DNA of 64,000 bases from the NCBI GenBank assembly GCA_024178355.1, contig JAMZNZ010000002.1, positions 973,501-1,037,500 on the forward strand. The letters are read 5' to 3'. This DNA comes from Maricaulaceae bacterium EIL42A08 (lineage in GTDB: Bacteria; Pseudomonadota; Alphaproteobacteria; Caulobacterales; Maricaulaceae). Position 1 is the first letter of the stretch. Each line of letters begins with the position of its first letter. Below, one piece after another: positions 34,666 to 44,081 of this stretch. Both the position numbers and the translations under genes were made by a program. The notes under the pieces were generated by a model. It ran no database searches. It worked only from the letters and a program-made list of their open reading frames with translations, and was not told where the DNA came from.

Positions 34666-35955
34666 ATGAGAGATGCCCTAAACACCCCGCCCGCAGACGA
34701 CTTAAAGCCCTTGCGCGTGCTGGTGACCAGCTATCGGTCAAACCCCTTTGTCGGGGGACAGGGAATTTATGTGCGCGCCCTCACCCGCGCGCTAAAAAGC
34801 GCCGGGTGCGAGGTCAGTGTCGCCTCAGGCCCGCCCTACCCGGAGCTGGATGAAGGGATTGGGCTGATCAAGCTGCCCTCGCTTGACCTTTTTGCTGAAG
34901 ACAATGCGATGCTGGCGCTGCGCCCTCGCCACCTCTTCAACAAGGCCGATAGAGTTGAGTGGCTGGCCCACAATACCGGGGCGTTTGGTGAGATGTTCAG
35001 CTTCGCCCATCGGCTTGATGCGTTCTTGAACACCGACGGCCATCGCTTTGATGTGGTGCACGACAACCAGACCCTTGCCCCCGCGATGGTAGCGGTGGAT
35101 CGCAAGCTGCCTGTACTGACGACCTTGCACCACCCCATCGCGATTGATCGCGACTTTGCCGTGGCCGGAGCAGATAAATGGTGGAAGCGCGCGCTGGTGA
35201 AACGCTGGCACTCTTTTGTTGATAAACAGGCTAGAGCCGGGCGCGCCTTGCCAAGATTTCTGGGCGTCAGCGAGGCGGCACGCATCAGCTACGCCGCCCG
35301 CTGCGGGATTGACCCCGCCCGCGTGACGGTGAGCCTGAACGGTGTTGACCATGACATTTTCTCACCCGACGCATCTGTTGAGCGTGACCGCGATCACATC
35401 ATGACGATTGCCAGCGCCGATGTTCCAATCAAAGGCCTGGACGTCCTGATTGACGCGCTGGCGCTTTTGAAAGGCAAGGGCCGAACGCCGCGCCTGACGG
35501 TTGTGGGCAGCCTTCGCGACGGTCCAACCAGGACAGCCTTGAAGCGCACCGGCCTGATGGAGCAGGTCGACTTTGTTTCTGGTCTGAGTACCGAAGAGCT
35601 GGTGGCGCTCTATCGCCGCTGCAGCGTCTTTGTCAGCGCCTCGCGCTTTGAAGGCTTTGGCCTGCCTGCGGCAGAAGCCATGGCCTGCGCCGCTCCAGTC
35701 ATCGTGTCAGATGGCGGAGCCTTGCCGGAAGTCGCAGGCGACGCCGGCATCGTGACCCCGGCAAAAAAACCCGATGCGCTCTGCAAGGCGCTGGATAAAG
35801 TGCTTGGCGACGACCAGCTTCGCGCGGACATGAGTGCAAATTGCCTGGCTCGCGCTCAATCAGAATTTCGCTGGGACAAGCATGCTGAAGCCTCCATCGC
35901 GCTTTACCGCGAGGCCTTGAAATCCCGCCAGAATACCGGAGCTGATGCCCCATGA
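34666..35955 (+). CDS. GT4-family glycosyltransferase
   Basis: A 429-aa GT-B enzyme. The N-terminal domain has VTSYRSNPFVGGQGIYVRAL. The acceptor side has HDNQTLAPAMVAVDRKLPVL and TTLHHPIAIDRDF. The C-terminal nucleotide-sugar domain has ASRFEGFGLPAAEAMACAAP (the E-x7-E motif). It is the first of three genes with overlapping stops and starts. Donor and acceptor are unknown; the partner genes suggest a glycolipid or glycan product. Confidence 0.92.
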   Translation: MRDALNTPPADDLKPLRVLVTSYRSNPFVGGQGIYVRALTRALKSAGCEVSVASGPPYPELDEGIGLIKLPSLDLFAEDNAMLALRPRHLFNKADRVEWLAHNTGAFGEMFSFAHRLDAFLNTDGHRFDVVHDNQTLAPAMVAVDRKLPVLTTLHHPIAIDRDFAVAGADKWWKRALVKRWHSFVDKQARAGRALPRFLGVSEAARISYAARCGIDPARVTVSLNGVDHDIFSPDASVERDRDHIMTIASADVPIKGLDVLIDALALLKGKGRTPRLTVVGSLRDGPTRTALKRTGLMEQVDFVSGLSTEELVALYRRCSVFVSASRFEGFGLPAAEAMACAAPVIVSDGGALPEVAGDAGIVTPAKKPDALCKALDKVLGDDQLRADMSANCLARAQSEFRWDKHAEASIALYREALKSRQNTGADAP

Positions 35956-36674
35956 TGGTGACCCTCGATCTTGATGCGCTGGACCTGCGTGACGGACAGC
36001 GCGTTCTGGACCTCGGCTGTGGTCGTGGGCGCCATTCTCATGCCTTTTACTGGCATGAGAAGGCGCTGGACGTGACCATGCTGGACCTATCGCTAGAAGA
36101 CCTGAAGGGCGCGATCGACGGCTTTTTTGAGCTCCCCCCACCACCGGCAGAACCGCCTCGCAGCGCGGTCTGGTGCGTCGGTGATGCAGGTCGCCTGCCC
36201 TATGCCGACGATAGCTTTGATGTGGTGATTTGCTCTGAAGTTCTGGAGCATCTGCCGGACGTGGACGCTGCCCTGCGCGAGATTGCACGCATCACCAAGC
36301 CAGGTGGCAAGTTTGCCTGCTCGGTGCCCCGCTACTGGCCTGAAGCGATTTGCTGGGCATTGTCGGAAGGCTATCAAAACACACCGGGCGGCCATGTGCG
36401 CATCTTCAAAACCGGGCAGCTCCGCAGCCAGGTGGAGGCCCACGGCTTCTCAAGCTTCAAACGCCACTGGGCCCATGCACTACACAGTCCCTATTGGTGG
36501 CTTCGCTGTGCCAAGTGGGACCGTCAGGAGCAAAGCCGCACAGTTGCAGCCTATCGCAAGCTTCTGGAGTGGGATTTGCTATCCAAGCCCCGCGTTACCC
36601 GATGGACCGAGGCCGCGCTGAACCCGATCATGGGAAAATCAGTCGCTCTTTACTTCGATAAGGAAGCCGCGTGA
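35952..36674 (+). CDS. Class I SAM-dependent methyltransferase
   Basis: A 240-aa methyltransferase (Methyltransf_11 type) with SAM motif VLDLGCGRGRHSHAF, acidic loop VTMLDLSLEDL and DVVICSEVLEHLPDVDAALR. Its ATG overlaps the glycosyltransferase stop, and its own TGA overlaps the next GTG start, which indicates translational coupling through the trio. Confidence 0.93.
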   Translation: MMVTLDLDALDLRDGQRVLDLGCGRGRHSHAFYWHEKALDVTMLDLSLEDLKGAIDGFFELPPPPAEPPRSAVWCVGDAGRLPYADDSFDVVICSEVLEHLPDVDAALREIARITKPGGKFACSVPRYWPEAICWALSEGYQNTPGGHVRIFKTGQLRSQVEAHGFSSFKRHWAHALHSPYWWLRCAKWDRQEQSRTVAAYRKLLEWDLLSKPRVTRWTEAALNPIMGKSVALYFDKEAA

Positions 36675-37774
36675 GCCCGCGCGCTCTGTCCCTTGGCGTG
36701 GATGTGGTCGCGTGCGCGGACCGCATTGAGACGCTGCAGCGCAAGGACGGCGCGATCCCCTGGGTCGAAGCCGGCGTCTGGGACCCGTGGAATCATGGCG
36801 AAAGTGCCATGGCGCTGGCAGTTGCGGGGCGACGCTCTGCGGTGGAGGCCGCGCTGGACGCCCTGGCGGAGCGACAGGAAGCCGACGGCGGCTGGACCGG
36901 CGAACTGGGTGCCGGTGTTCCTATGGATGAGACCGGTGAACGCATTGCGCCGCCGCAGGTGCCTGTCACAGCTCGCGACACGAACTTCACCGGCTATGTC
37001 GCTGTGACCGTATGGCGCTGTGCGCTGGCGCTAGATGAGCCTCGACTGATCACACGCTACGCACCCATGGTGACATCTGCACTGGATTGGGTCATGGCGC
37101 GCCAGTCTGAGCATGGCGACATCGCCTGGCGAGACCCGGATCCAGGGCAAAGCCTTGATGAGGTTGATGCCCTACGCGCGGGCAATGCCTCGCTCTATAA
37201 AAGCTTTGAGGCCGGTCTGCAGATTGCTGACGCGCTTGACCGTCCTCGTCCAGACTGGGCGAGGGCCCGACAGAAGATTGCCCACGCGTTCAACCACAAA
37301 CCGGAGCGGTTTGATCGCAAGGGTAATGACCGGTCAAACTACGCCATGGACTGGTATTACCCAATCCTCACCGGAACTCTCCAGGGCGCGGACGCGACCC
37401 GACGGCTTGATGAAGGTTGGGGCCGTTTCGTTGTTGCCGACTTGGGATGCCGCTGTGTCGAAAACGAGCCTTGGGTCACGGCCGCTGAAACCGCAGAGCT
37501 TGCCATGGCGTGTCTGAGTGTCGGCCACACAGACCGCGCCCGCGACCTTATCGCTGACCTGGCTCCGCTTGCCAAAGGCGGCGAAGGCTTCTGGATGGGC
37601 TGGCAGTATGAGCTGGGCGTTGTCTGGCCCAAAGAGCGCCCGGGCTGGACCGCCGCTGCGGTCGTTCTTGCTGTGGATGCGCTTTATCAGATCAGTCCTG
37701 GATCAGATTTTCTAATCCGACACGCCAAGCCTGATGCCTGGATCAAACCCGGCGTAGAATCTCGAGCGTATTGA
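36671..37774 (+). CDS. Alpha/alpha-toroid protein, annotated elsewhere as prenyltransferase-like
   Basis: A 367-aa protein with repeated helical hairpins and W/G turns as in terpene-cyclase or glycosidase toroids: RKDGAIPWVEAGVWDPWNHG, RQEADGGWTG, RQSEHGDIAWRDPD. There is no DXDD of squalene-hopene cyclases and no Zn ligands of protein prenyltransferases, so the prenyltransferase label is unsafe. Conserved Trp and acidic residues could equally bind a glycan. It starts with GTG overlapping the methyltransferase stop. The 3' end overlaps the convergent methyltransferase by 32 bp. Confidence 0.75.
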   Translation: MSPRALSLGVDVVACADRIETLQRKDGAIPWVEAGVWDPWNHGESAMALAVAGRRSAVEAALDALAERQEADGGWTGELGAGVPMDETGERIAPPQVPVTARDTNFTGYVAVTVWRCALALDEPRLITRYAPMVTSALDWVMARQSEHGDIAWRDPDPGQSLDEVDALRAGNASLYKSFEAGLQIADALDRPRPDWARARQKIAHAFNHKPERFDRKGNDRSNYAMDWYYPILTGTLQGADATRRLDEGWGRFVVADLGCRCVENEPWVTAAETAELAMACLSVGHTDRARDLIADLAPLAKGGEGFWMGWQYELGVVWPKERPGWTAAAVVLAVDALYQISPGSDFLIRHAKPDAWIKPGVESRAY

Positions 37775-38375
37775 TCCGCTCCACCGGCTCAAAAAGCTCC
37801 GACGCCACAGCCATCTTCCAGATTTCATACGGTGGGCGTCCGCCATCTTCCGGGTTTGGAAAGACATCGTGAATGGCCAGATAGCCGCCGCGAGCCACGT
37901 GCCCCGCCCAGGCCCGGTAATCGCCAAGCGTTGTTTCCATGGCATGTCCGCCATCGATGAACGCAAAGCTTAGCGGTCCAGACCAGCTGGCCCCGATATC
38001 CGCGCTGCGCCCCACTACAGGCACGACGCTGGTTTCCAGATCGGCCATCGCGATCGTGCGGCGAAGCGCAGGAAGCGTGTCCACTCGGCCAAGCTCAGCA
38101 TCAAACAGGTCGGCATCGTGATAGCCTTCGCCCGGCTGATGTTCTTCAGAGCCACGATGGTGATCGACCGCGAATAACAGACGCGCCGCCTGCCGCGCTG
38201 CCCGACCGAGATAAACGGAAGACCGACCGCACCAGCTGCCGATCTCAACCATCGGCCCTGGCGCAGCCTCAGCGGCGCTGAGCGCATAACGTGCAAGTGC
38301 CTCGCCCTCGTCATGGGCCAGAAAGCCCTTGACCGTTTGCGGGTCGAGCGCATCACCTGGGAGGGTAAGGATCAT
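37743..38375 (-). CDS. Methyltransf_24-type SAM methyltransferase
   Basis: A 210-aa protein with MVEIGSWCGRSSVYLG (SAM loop), LLFAVDHHRGSEEH and FAFIDGGHAMETTLGDYRAW, the layout of the Methyltransf_24/TylF-like group that acts on sugars and small glycans. It is convergent on the GT4-methyltransferase-toroid trio with a 32-bp overlap and could belong to the same pathway. It begins 3 bp after the lipoprotein gene. Confidence 0.88.
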   Translation of the reverse strand: MILTLPGDALDPQTVKGFLAHDEGEALARYALSAAEAAPGPMVEIGSWCGRSSVYLGRAARQAARLLFAVDHHRGSEEHQPGEGYHDADLFDAELGRVDTLPALRRTIAMADLETSVVPVVGRSADIGASWSGPLSFAFIDGGHAMETTLGDYRAWAGHVARGGYLAIHDVFPNPEDGGRPPYEIWKMAVASELFEPVERINTLEILRRV

Positions 38376-38378
38376 GGA

Positions 38379-39017
38379 TCAGCCAAACAGTCCAGAACGC
38401 GTCGCCCAGCGCCGCTCCGCCAATGCATCGGCAGACGCTGCCAAGCGCGCTTCAACGAGGCCCAGCCCTTCAAGTCGAGCAGAAAATACGGCTTTGTCGG
38501 TCTCAGACCAGCGATCATCACCTGCAATGTCTTCAAAAAAACCTTCGGCACGGCGCACGGCTCCAAGAGCCCGTTCAACGGCCGCGATATCACGCTCGAG
38601 CGCTCCTGCCTCAATAGCTCCGTCCGCACTGGCAACAAGCAGCGCCTGGTCGGCAAGCGTTCGCGTTTGTATGACAAGCCCGTCCAGATCGTCATTGATT
38701 TGAGAGAAGCTGGCCTCCGACTGATATGAAGAGCCCGTGTCAGCTTCGGTCTGTTCAACCGTATCAGCTCCACCAATCAGACGACCGAAAAAGCTTAAGG
38801 TCGCTTGCGCCGGCGTGGCTGCCACTGCCCAGCCTGCTTCATCGAGCCGGTTTGCAAGGTCGTTGGCCTGCTGGCGTAGCTCGACCTGAGCCAGCATCAG
38901 CGATCCGCTGGTCTCCGACTGCATTGAGATGGGGGCACTGGCGCAGCCAGTGAGCCCGGGCGGAGCAAGCACCAGCGCGGCAATACAAAGACAAGGCTTA
39001 ACGCCGAAGCGAACCAT
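38379..39017 (-). CDS. Putative lipoprotein with coiled-coil
   Basis: A 212-aa protein with a lipobox signal (LAPPGLTGCAS) and a helical body (VELRQQANDLANRLDEAG; LERDIAAVERALGAVRRAEG). No domain is recognised. The start could be ATG 39017 or GTG 39020, with GGGAAG upstream. It lies directly before the Methyltransf_24 gene, so the two are likely co-transcribed. Confidence 0.7.
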   Translation of the reverse strand: MVRFGVKPCLCIAALVLAPPGLTGCASAPISMQSETSGSLMLAQVELRQQANDLANRLDEAGWAVAATPAQATLSFFGRLIGGADTVEQTEADTGSSYQSEASFSQINDDLDGLVIQTRTLADQALLVASADGAIEAGALERDIAAVERALGAVRRAEGFFEDIAGDDRWSETDKAVFSARLEGLGLVEARLAASADALAERRWATRSGLFG

Positions 39018-39157
39018 CACAGTCAAAACTTCCCAAAGCTTGCCAGGCGCGGCGATCCCCCAACCGCCGTCCTTTCGTAAAGGTATAAAAACGCATAAAG
39101 TCTACCGACGCAAAACTCAAACTTTCTGACAGAACGTAACGCAGGCTGGTTAACGGC

Positions 39158-40129
39158 ATGGACACACACCGCTCAACACGCCGACTGGGGCTATATCCAC
39201 CCACTGAACCCCATCGCTCCGGCATGCTGGACGTGGGTGAAGGCCACAGCCTGTACTGGGAGGAGTGCGGTCGCCCGGACGGTGTTCCGGTCATCGCGCT
39301 TCATGGCGGACCAGGTGGCGGTGCGGCTCCTGCGATGCGTCGGTTCTTCGATCCCAAGCGTTATCGGATACTGATCTTCGATCAACGCGGCTGTGGCCGC
39401 TCACGCCCTTTCTCTGAAGTTGAAAACAATGACACCGGTCGACTGGTCGAGGATATCGAAAAGCTTCGGGCGTTCTTCGGCGTTGACCGATGGGTTGTTT
39501 TCGGCGGCAGCTGGGGGGCGACCCTGGCGCTGGCCTATGCCCGTGCCAATCCTGAAGCGGTTCTCGGGTTGGTACTACGCGGTGTCTTTGCCTGCACGCA
39601 AACAGAGCTCGACTGGTTCTATCGTGATGGGGCAAACCGGTTATTCCCCGATGTGTGGGAGCGCTTTGCAGGACGTTTGAGCCCGGACGAGCGCAAAGAC
39701 GTGCTGATGTCCTATCACAAGCGCCTGATGAGCGATGATCCTGCGCAACGCCGTGAAGATGCGCTCGAATGGGCACGCTGGGAAAGCGCACTGATCAGCC
39801 TTCACATTGATCCGGACACGGCCAGTCCCGAAGCGCGGCGGGCCGACGCCTTGGCGCGGATGGAAACCCACTATTTTGCCAACAAGGGTTTTCTGGAGCG
39901 CGATGGCATATTGCTGGATGACACCGCGCATCTCGCTGATATTCCAGGCGTCATCGTCCAGGGGCGCTACGACATGGTCACGCCACCCCAGACTGCCTGG
40001 CGGTTGCACCGAAACTGGCCGGGCTCGCGGATTGAGTTTGTCCACGACGCAGGCCATGCCGCAGGTGAACCTGGGACAGTTGACGGACTGGTGCGCGTTA
40101 CCAATGCCTTTGCCAAGCGGTTCAGTTAG
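39158..40129 (+). CDS. pip: Proline iminopeptidase
   Basis: A 323-aa alpha/beta hydrolase of family S33 that releases N-terminal proline. It has ALHGGPGGGAAPAM (oxyanion HGGPG), FDQRGCGRSRP, nucleophile FGGSWGATLALAYA, Asp in VQGRYDMVTPP and His in HDAGHAAGEPG. The C-terminal and cap regions (ALEWARWESA) match the pip family. The length is normal. The gene stands alone. Confidence 0.93.
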   Translation: MDTHRSTRRLGLYPPTEPHRSGMLDVGEGHSLYWEECGRPDGVPVIALHGGPGGGAAPAMRRFFDPKRYRILIFDQRGCGRSRPFSEVENNDTGRLVEDIEKLRAFFGVDRWVVFGGSWGATLALAYARANPEAVLGLVLRGVFACTQTELDWFYRDGANRLFPDVWERFAGRLSPDERKDVLMSYHKRLMSDDPAQRREDALEWARWESALISLHIDPDTASPEARRADALARMETHYFANKGFLERDGILLDDTAHLADIPGVIVQGRYDMVTPPQTAWRLHRNWPGSRIEFVHDAGHAAGEPGTVDGLVRVTNAFAKRFS

Positions 40130-40207
40130 CCCTCGCGGCACTTAACACGCCGGTTACCGTGTCCGGCGTAACCTGTGGCAAAGTGTTTGAAATGCGCAGG
40201 TCCCCCA

Positions 40208-40615
40208 ATGGCGAACCCTACTGTCTCAGCGGCGGTCGTAGACGACGATCCCATTCAGGTGGAAATCCTGCGCGGCATTGCCGAAATCGCAGGCCTCGGC
40301 GACACGATGGATCTGACCGCCTTTCGATCACTCGGCGACTTTTTAAGCGGTGCCGGGCGCTCGACCTTCGATCTTGTATTTCTCGACCGGCGGCTACCCG
40401 ATAGCGAAGGCTTCAACGCCGCGCTGGCCACCCTGTCACAGGCACGGCTGGCTTGTCCGGTCGTGCTGATGTCGGCCCATGCGGGCAAGGATATCGCTCG
40501 CCCTTATGGCCTGACCATCATTGGGCCGGTGGACAAGTTGGAGCTGACCCAGCCTGAATATCTCAAGCGTCTGTTTGAGCAGGCGAAGAACCCTGCAAAT
40601 CAACGCAATGGGTGA
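40208..40615 (+). CDS. Single-domain response regulator
   Basis: A 135-aa receiver. It has the acidic pocket in AAVVDDDPIQVE, phospho-Asp in FLDRRLPDSEG and conserved Lys in GPVDKLEL. There is no output domain. Its TGA overlaps the start of the HPt-REC gene (ATGGGTGA), so the two are made together. ATG at 40208 is chosen over an upstream alternative start. Confidence 0.88.
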   Translation: MANPTVSAAVVDDDPIQVEILRGIAEIAGLGDTMDLTAFRSLGDFLSGAGRSTFDLVFLDRRLPDSEGFNAALATLSQARLACPVVLMSAHAGKDIARPYGLTIIGPVDKLELTQPEYLKRLFEQAKNPANQRNG

Positions 40616-41411
40616 CAATACGCTCCTCCTGCCGCTGCAACAGCGCATGGTCAAGCAGCTTCCCGAAGACAGCCGCTTCTTTGCCCGTTTGGCGCGCTCC
40701 GCGCTGATTGCCGATGATATTTCGCGCGAACATCGCGAACTGGCTGACCACCTGCACCGCATCGCAGGGCGCTCCTCCCAGCTGGGCTATGTCCAGCTGG
40801 GCCAGAAACTGTCCAGGCTGGAACGCCAGCTGGAGGTCAAAGGGAGACCCAGCGCCAAGCTCCTCGCTGCGATTGCCAATACAGCCCGTGATGCCATCGA
40901 TGAGACCTTGATCAACGACGCGCCGAAACTCGCGCCGATGAAGGCCCCTGACCGCTACAAGAAAATCACCGCCACCACCGGCAAGACTGCGCTTGTGGTC
41001 GAGGATGATATCGAGCTGGGGCCCCTGGCCCGCAGTACGCTCGCCGATATGGGCTTTGACGCTGTGCGCCTCGCCGCGAGTGCGGAGCAGGCATTGTCAG
41101 AATGCTATGTTCTGCGACCGAATCTGATCGTTTGCGACTGGCGGCTTCGCCAGGCCTCCGGGCTTGATCTTTTAAAGACAATCCGTAACGGCGGAGTGGC
41201 GGGGCTCGATGCCACGCCCTTCATCATGCTTACCAGTCAGAACGACAAGAAATCGGTTCAGGTGGCGCTTCGCACCGGGGCTGATGACTTCATCGTCAAG
41301 CCGTTCTCCATTGCCCGCCTGCGCGGCGCTGTGGCGAGGTTGCTTGAGATCGAGGCTCCGGTCCCCGCCCGCTCCGACAAAGATGAGGATGACGACACCC
41401 TGGAGCTTTAA
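40608..41411 (+). CDS. HPt-REC phosphorelay protein
   Basis: A 267-aa protein. The N-terminal four-helix domain carries the HPt motif LADHLHRIAGRSSQLGY. A linker with APDRYKKI leads to a receiver with VVEDDIELG, VCDWRLRQASG (Asp) and DFIVKPFSIARL (Lys). The acidic tail is DKDEDDDTLEL. It could take phosphate from the receiver next door and pass it on. No kinase gene is adjacent. Confidence 0.8.
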   Translation: MGDNTLLLPLQQRMVKQLPEDSRFFARLARSALIADDISREHRELADHLHRIAGRSSQLGYVQLGQKLSRLERQLEVKGRPSAKLLAAIANTARDAIDETLINDAPKLAPMKAPDRYKKITATTGKTALVVEDDIELGPLARSTLADMGFDAVRLAASAEQALSECYVLRPNLIVCDWRLRQASGLDLLKTIRNGGVAGLDATPFIMLTSQNDKKSVQVALRTGADDFIVKPFSIARLRGAVARLLEIEAPVPARSDKDEDDDTLEL

Positions 41412-41440
41412 GGCCTCAGGGTGTCATCAAACGCTCATCC

Positions 41441-42793
41441 TTACTCACCAAAGCCCGGCAGGCTGATACCGAAGGTGTCGGCAAGGCCGGTGATGATGAT
41501 CAGGCCCACAGCAATCGGAGCCAGATAGCGGATCGTAAAGCGCCAGTAGGCGAAGAATTTCTCGCCCGCCTGCGGCAGTTCTTTCTGCATCAGCGCCTTG
41601 GATACGACCCAGCCGGTAAACAGTGCGATTAAAAGACCGCCCATCGGCAGCAGGAACTTGCCCGAGATCGTGTCGAGGAGGTCGAAGAAGCCACCAGAGA
41701 AGGCCGCACCGATGCCCACCAGGAAGATGATGGCGCCAAAGAAGAGCGCCGAGCCGACGCGTCCGAAGTCGGTATGCTCCTCACCGAAGGCCACGATCAC
41801 CTGAAGCAGTGAAATAGAGCTCGTCAGCGCGGCAATGAAGGCCAGCAGGAAGAAAGCCGTACCCACAGCCTGGCCGCCCGGCATTTGCGCAAATGCGGCT
41901 GGCAGCGTCTGGAAGAACAGGCCCGGACCTGCATCAGCGGCAAAGCCGAAAGCGAATACGAATGGGAAGATCGCCAGACCGGCGATAATCGCCACCAATG
42001 TGTCGGCACCGGCAATAATGGTGGCCGATTGAGGCAGGTTATCTTCACGGCGCAGATAGGAGCCGTAGGTGATCATGATCGCGCCACCGACACCGATTGA
42101 GAAGAAGGCCTGACCGAGTGCCTCAAGGAAAGTATTAGGCGTGATGGCAGAAAAGTCCGGTGTGAACAGATACTGGACCGCGGCCCCCATATCGCCTGCG
42201 ATGAAAGCATAAACGACCATGCCAACGAGCATGATAAAGAACAGGGGCATAAGGATTGTAACGACACGCTCAATCCCTTTAGTCACGCCAAGGCATACGA
42301 TACCGATCGTGATAGCCATGAAGAAGGTGTGCCAGCCCAGAACCGTGTTGATGTTTTCAGGAGCGGTGAGCTCGCCAAAGACTTGACCAGCCTGCTCAGC
42401 TGAGACCCCGACAAACGTACCCTGGATCATTTCCCAAACGAACGCGGCGACCCAGCCCGCCACGATGGAATAGAAGCACAGGATCATCACGCCACCAGCC
42501 ATCGCAACCCAGCCTGCGATAGACCAAAGCTCCGACGCGCCAGCGTCAAACGCCATCTTGCGGGTTGAGCCCAGAGCAGATGCGCGTGCATGACGCCCGA
42601 CAGAAAGCTCGGCAATCAGGATCGGGAAGGCGATCAGGACCACGCACAGCAGATAGATCAGCACAAAGGCGGCCCCGCCGTTTTCGCCGGCTGTATAGGG
42701 AAAGCGCCAGAAATTGCCCAGGCCCACTGACGAACCGATCGCGGCCATCAAGAAACCAAATCGTGTATTCCAGGTACCGTGCGCAGCGGCCAT
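41441..42793 (-). CDS. NSS-family sodium-dependent transporter
   Basis: A 450-aa, 11-12 TM transporter of the SNF/LeuT family. The Na+/substrate site in TM1 is AIGSSVGLGNFWRFPYTAGE. TM6-7 have GQAFFSIGVGGAIMITYGSY, and the C-terminal TMs are present. It imports amino acids with Na+. It is convergent with the HPt-REC gene. The pairing with a Na+ channel in the same window fits a marine, Na+-using cell. Confidence 0.93.
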   Translation of the reverse strand: MAAAHGTWNTRFGFLMAAIGSSVGLGNFWRFPYTAGENGGAAFVLIYLLCVVLIAFPILIAELSVGRHARASALGSTRKMAFDAGASELWSIAGWVAMAGGVMILCFYSIVAGWVAAFVWEMIQGTFVGVSAEQAGQVFGELTAPENINTVLGWHTFFMAITIGIVCLGVTKGIERVVTILMPLFFIMLVGMVVYAFIAGDMGAAVQYLFTPDFSAITPNTFLEALGQAFFSIGVGGAIMITYGSYLRREDNLPQSATIIAGADTLVAIIAGLAIFPFVFAFGFAADAGPGLFFQTLPAAFAQMPGGQAVGTAFFLLAFIAALTSSISLLQVIVAFGEEHTDFGRVGSALFFGAIIFLVGIGAAFSGGFFDLLDTISGKFLLPMGGLLIALFTGWVVSKALMQKELPQAGEKFFAYWRFTIRYLAPIAVGLIIITGLADTFGISLPGFGE

Positions 42794-42932
42794 GAACCCT
42801 CTCCTCCCCCGAGCAGCGCGTCATCATATCGCGCCGTGTAAGACCTATGTCGCGCTTGATAACCGCGCGACGGAATTACGCCGGAGGTTCGTCGATCCGC
42901 TTGAAGGGGTCAAGCGTCTGTAGCGGTAAGCG

Positions 42933-44078
42933 CTAACCGAAAAGTCCCGCGCCTTTGGGAGGTTCCGCGCTGCGATGAACGTGCGCACCGAGGATCAATC
43001 CGAGCCCGAACAGCACAGTCATCATCACCGTTCCACCGTATGAAATCAGCGGCAGTGGCACTCCGACCACGGGGAGCAAGCCCATCACCATACCCACATT
43101 GATGAAAACGTAGAGCGCAAACGTTGTCGCAACCCCCATCACAACCAGGCGCAGGAAGGTCGCCTTGCATGACGAGGCAATGAGGACACAGTTGGCCAGC
43201 AGGAGCGCGTAGAATCCGAGCACCGCAATACCGCCAACAAAGCCAAACTCTTCGCCCAGGATCGTGAAAATGAAGTCTGTCTGCTTTTCGGGCAGAAAAT
43301 CCAGCGAGGCCTGTGTGCCCTGCATGAAGCCCTTGCCGGTACTGCCCCCCGATCCGAGCGCGATCTGCGACTGCAGGATCTGATAGCCTGCGCCCATGGG
43401 GTCTTCTTCCGGGTTCAGGAAGGTCTGAATCCGCGCCATCTGATAAGGTTCGATGAAGAAGTTGAGATAGATCAGGGCACCACCAGTCGCGAATATCCCC
43501 GCGCCCATGATCACCCACCAGCTCAATCCCGCCATGAAAACAATCGTCGCGCCCGTAGCCGCGAGCAGGAGCGACGTCCCCAGATCCGGCTGCATCAGAA
43601 TAAGTGCCATTGGTGCCCCGATCATGATGGCCGGAATAATCAGGCCACCCAGACCCGAAACCCGGTCTTCAGGCAGATCGTGGTAGTAGCGCGCCAGCGC
43701 AAGCACCATCGCAATCTTCATGATTTCAGACGGTTGCATGCGAATGGGGCCGATATCAATCCACCGCTGCGCCCCGCCAGCGGTCACGCCCATCACCTCA
43801 ACGCCCACCAGCAAGATGAGCGCGCCCAGATAGGCCGGATAAGCAATCCCCATCCAGAAGCGCGGCGGGAACATCGCCACAACAACCATCAGGCCAAGCC
43901 CTGCCGTCAAACGGATCAGGTGGCGGATGGCATAGGGGTCCCAGGATCCGCTCTCCACCGAGTAGAGCATGGCCACGCCGATGGCCCCGATCAGACCCAC
44001 CAGAAGCACAAAGGTCCAGTTAATTTCGTAGAGCTTGGAGCGGATATCGCGCGGTGCAGAAACGTTGAAGACTGACAT
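42933..44078 (-). CDS. rodA: Peptidoglycan polymerase RodA
   Basis: A 381-aa SEDS protein with about 10 TMs. It has VGVEVMGVTAGGAQRWIDIG, MQPSEIMKIAMVLALARYY, QPDLGTSLLLAATG (SEDS catalytic Asp nearby) and PLPLISYGGTVMMTVLFGLG. It polymerises glycan strands with PBP2 in the elongasome. It follows mrdA by 3 bp. Confidence 0.97.
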   Translation of the reverse strand: MSVFNVSAPRDIRSKLYEINWTFVLLVGLIGAIGVAMLYSVESGSWDPYAIRHLIRLTAGLGLMVVVAMFPPRFWMGIAYPAYLGALILLVGVEVMGVTAGGAQRWIDIGPIRMQPSEIMKIAMVLALARYYHDLPEDRVSGLGGLIIPAIMIGAPMALILMQPDLGTSLLLAATGATIVFMAGLSWWVIMGAGIFATGGALIYLNFFIEPYQMARIQTFLNPEEDPMGAGYQILQSQIALGSGGSTGKGFMQGTQASLDFLPEKQTDFIFTILGEEFGFVGGIAVLGFYALLLANCVLIASSCKATFLRLVVMGVATTFALYVFINVGMVMGLLPVVGVPLPLISYGGTVMMTVLFGLGLILGAHVHRSAEPPKGAGLFG

Positions 44079-44081
44079 GGC

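Noticed and set aside
42910-43518. 203-codon minus-strand frame inside rodA
   Set aside because: Alternate frame of rodA; the translation lacks hydrophobic segments or any family feature.
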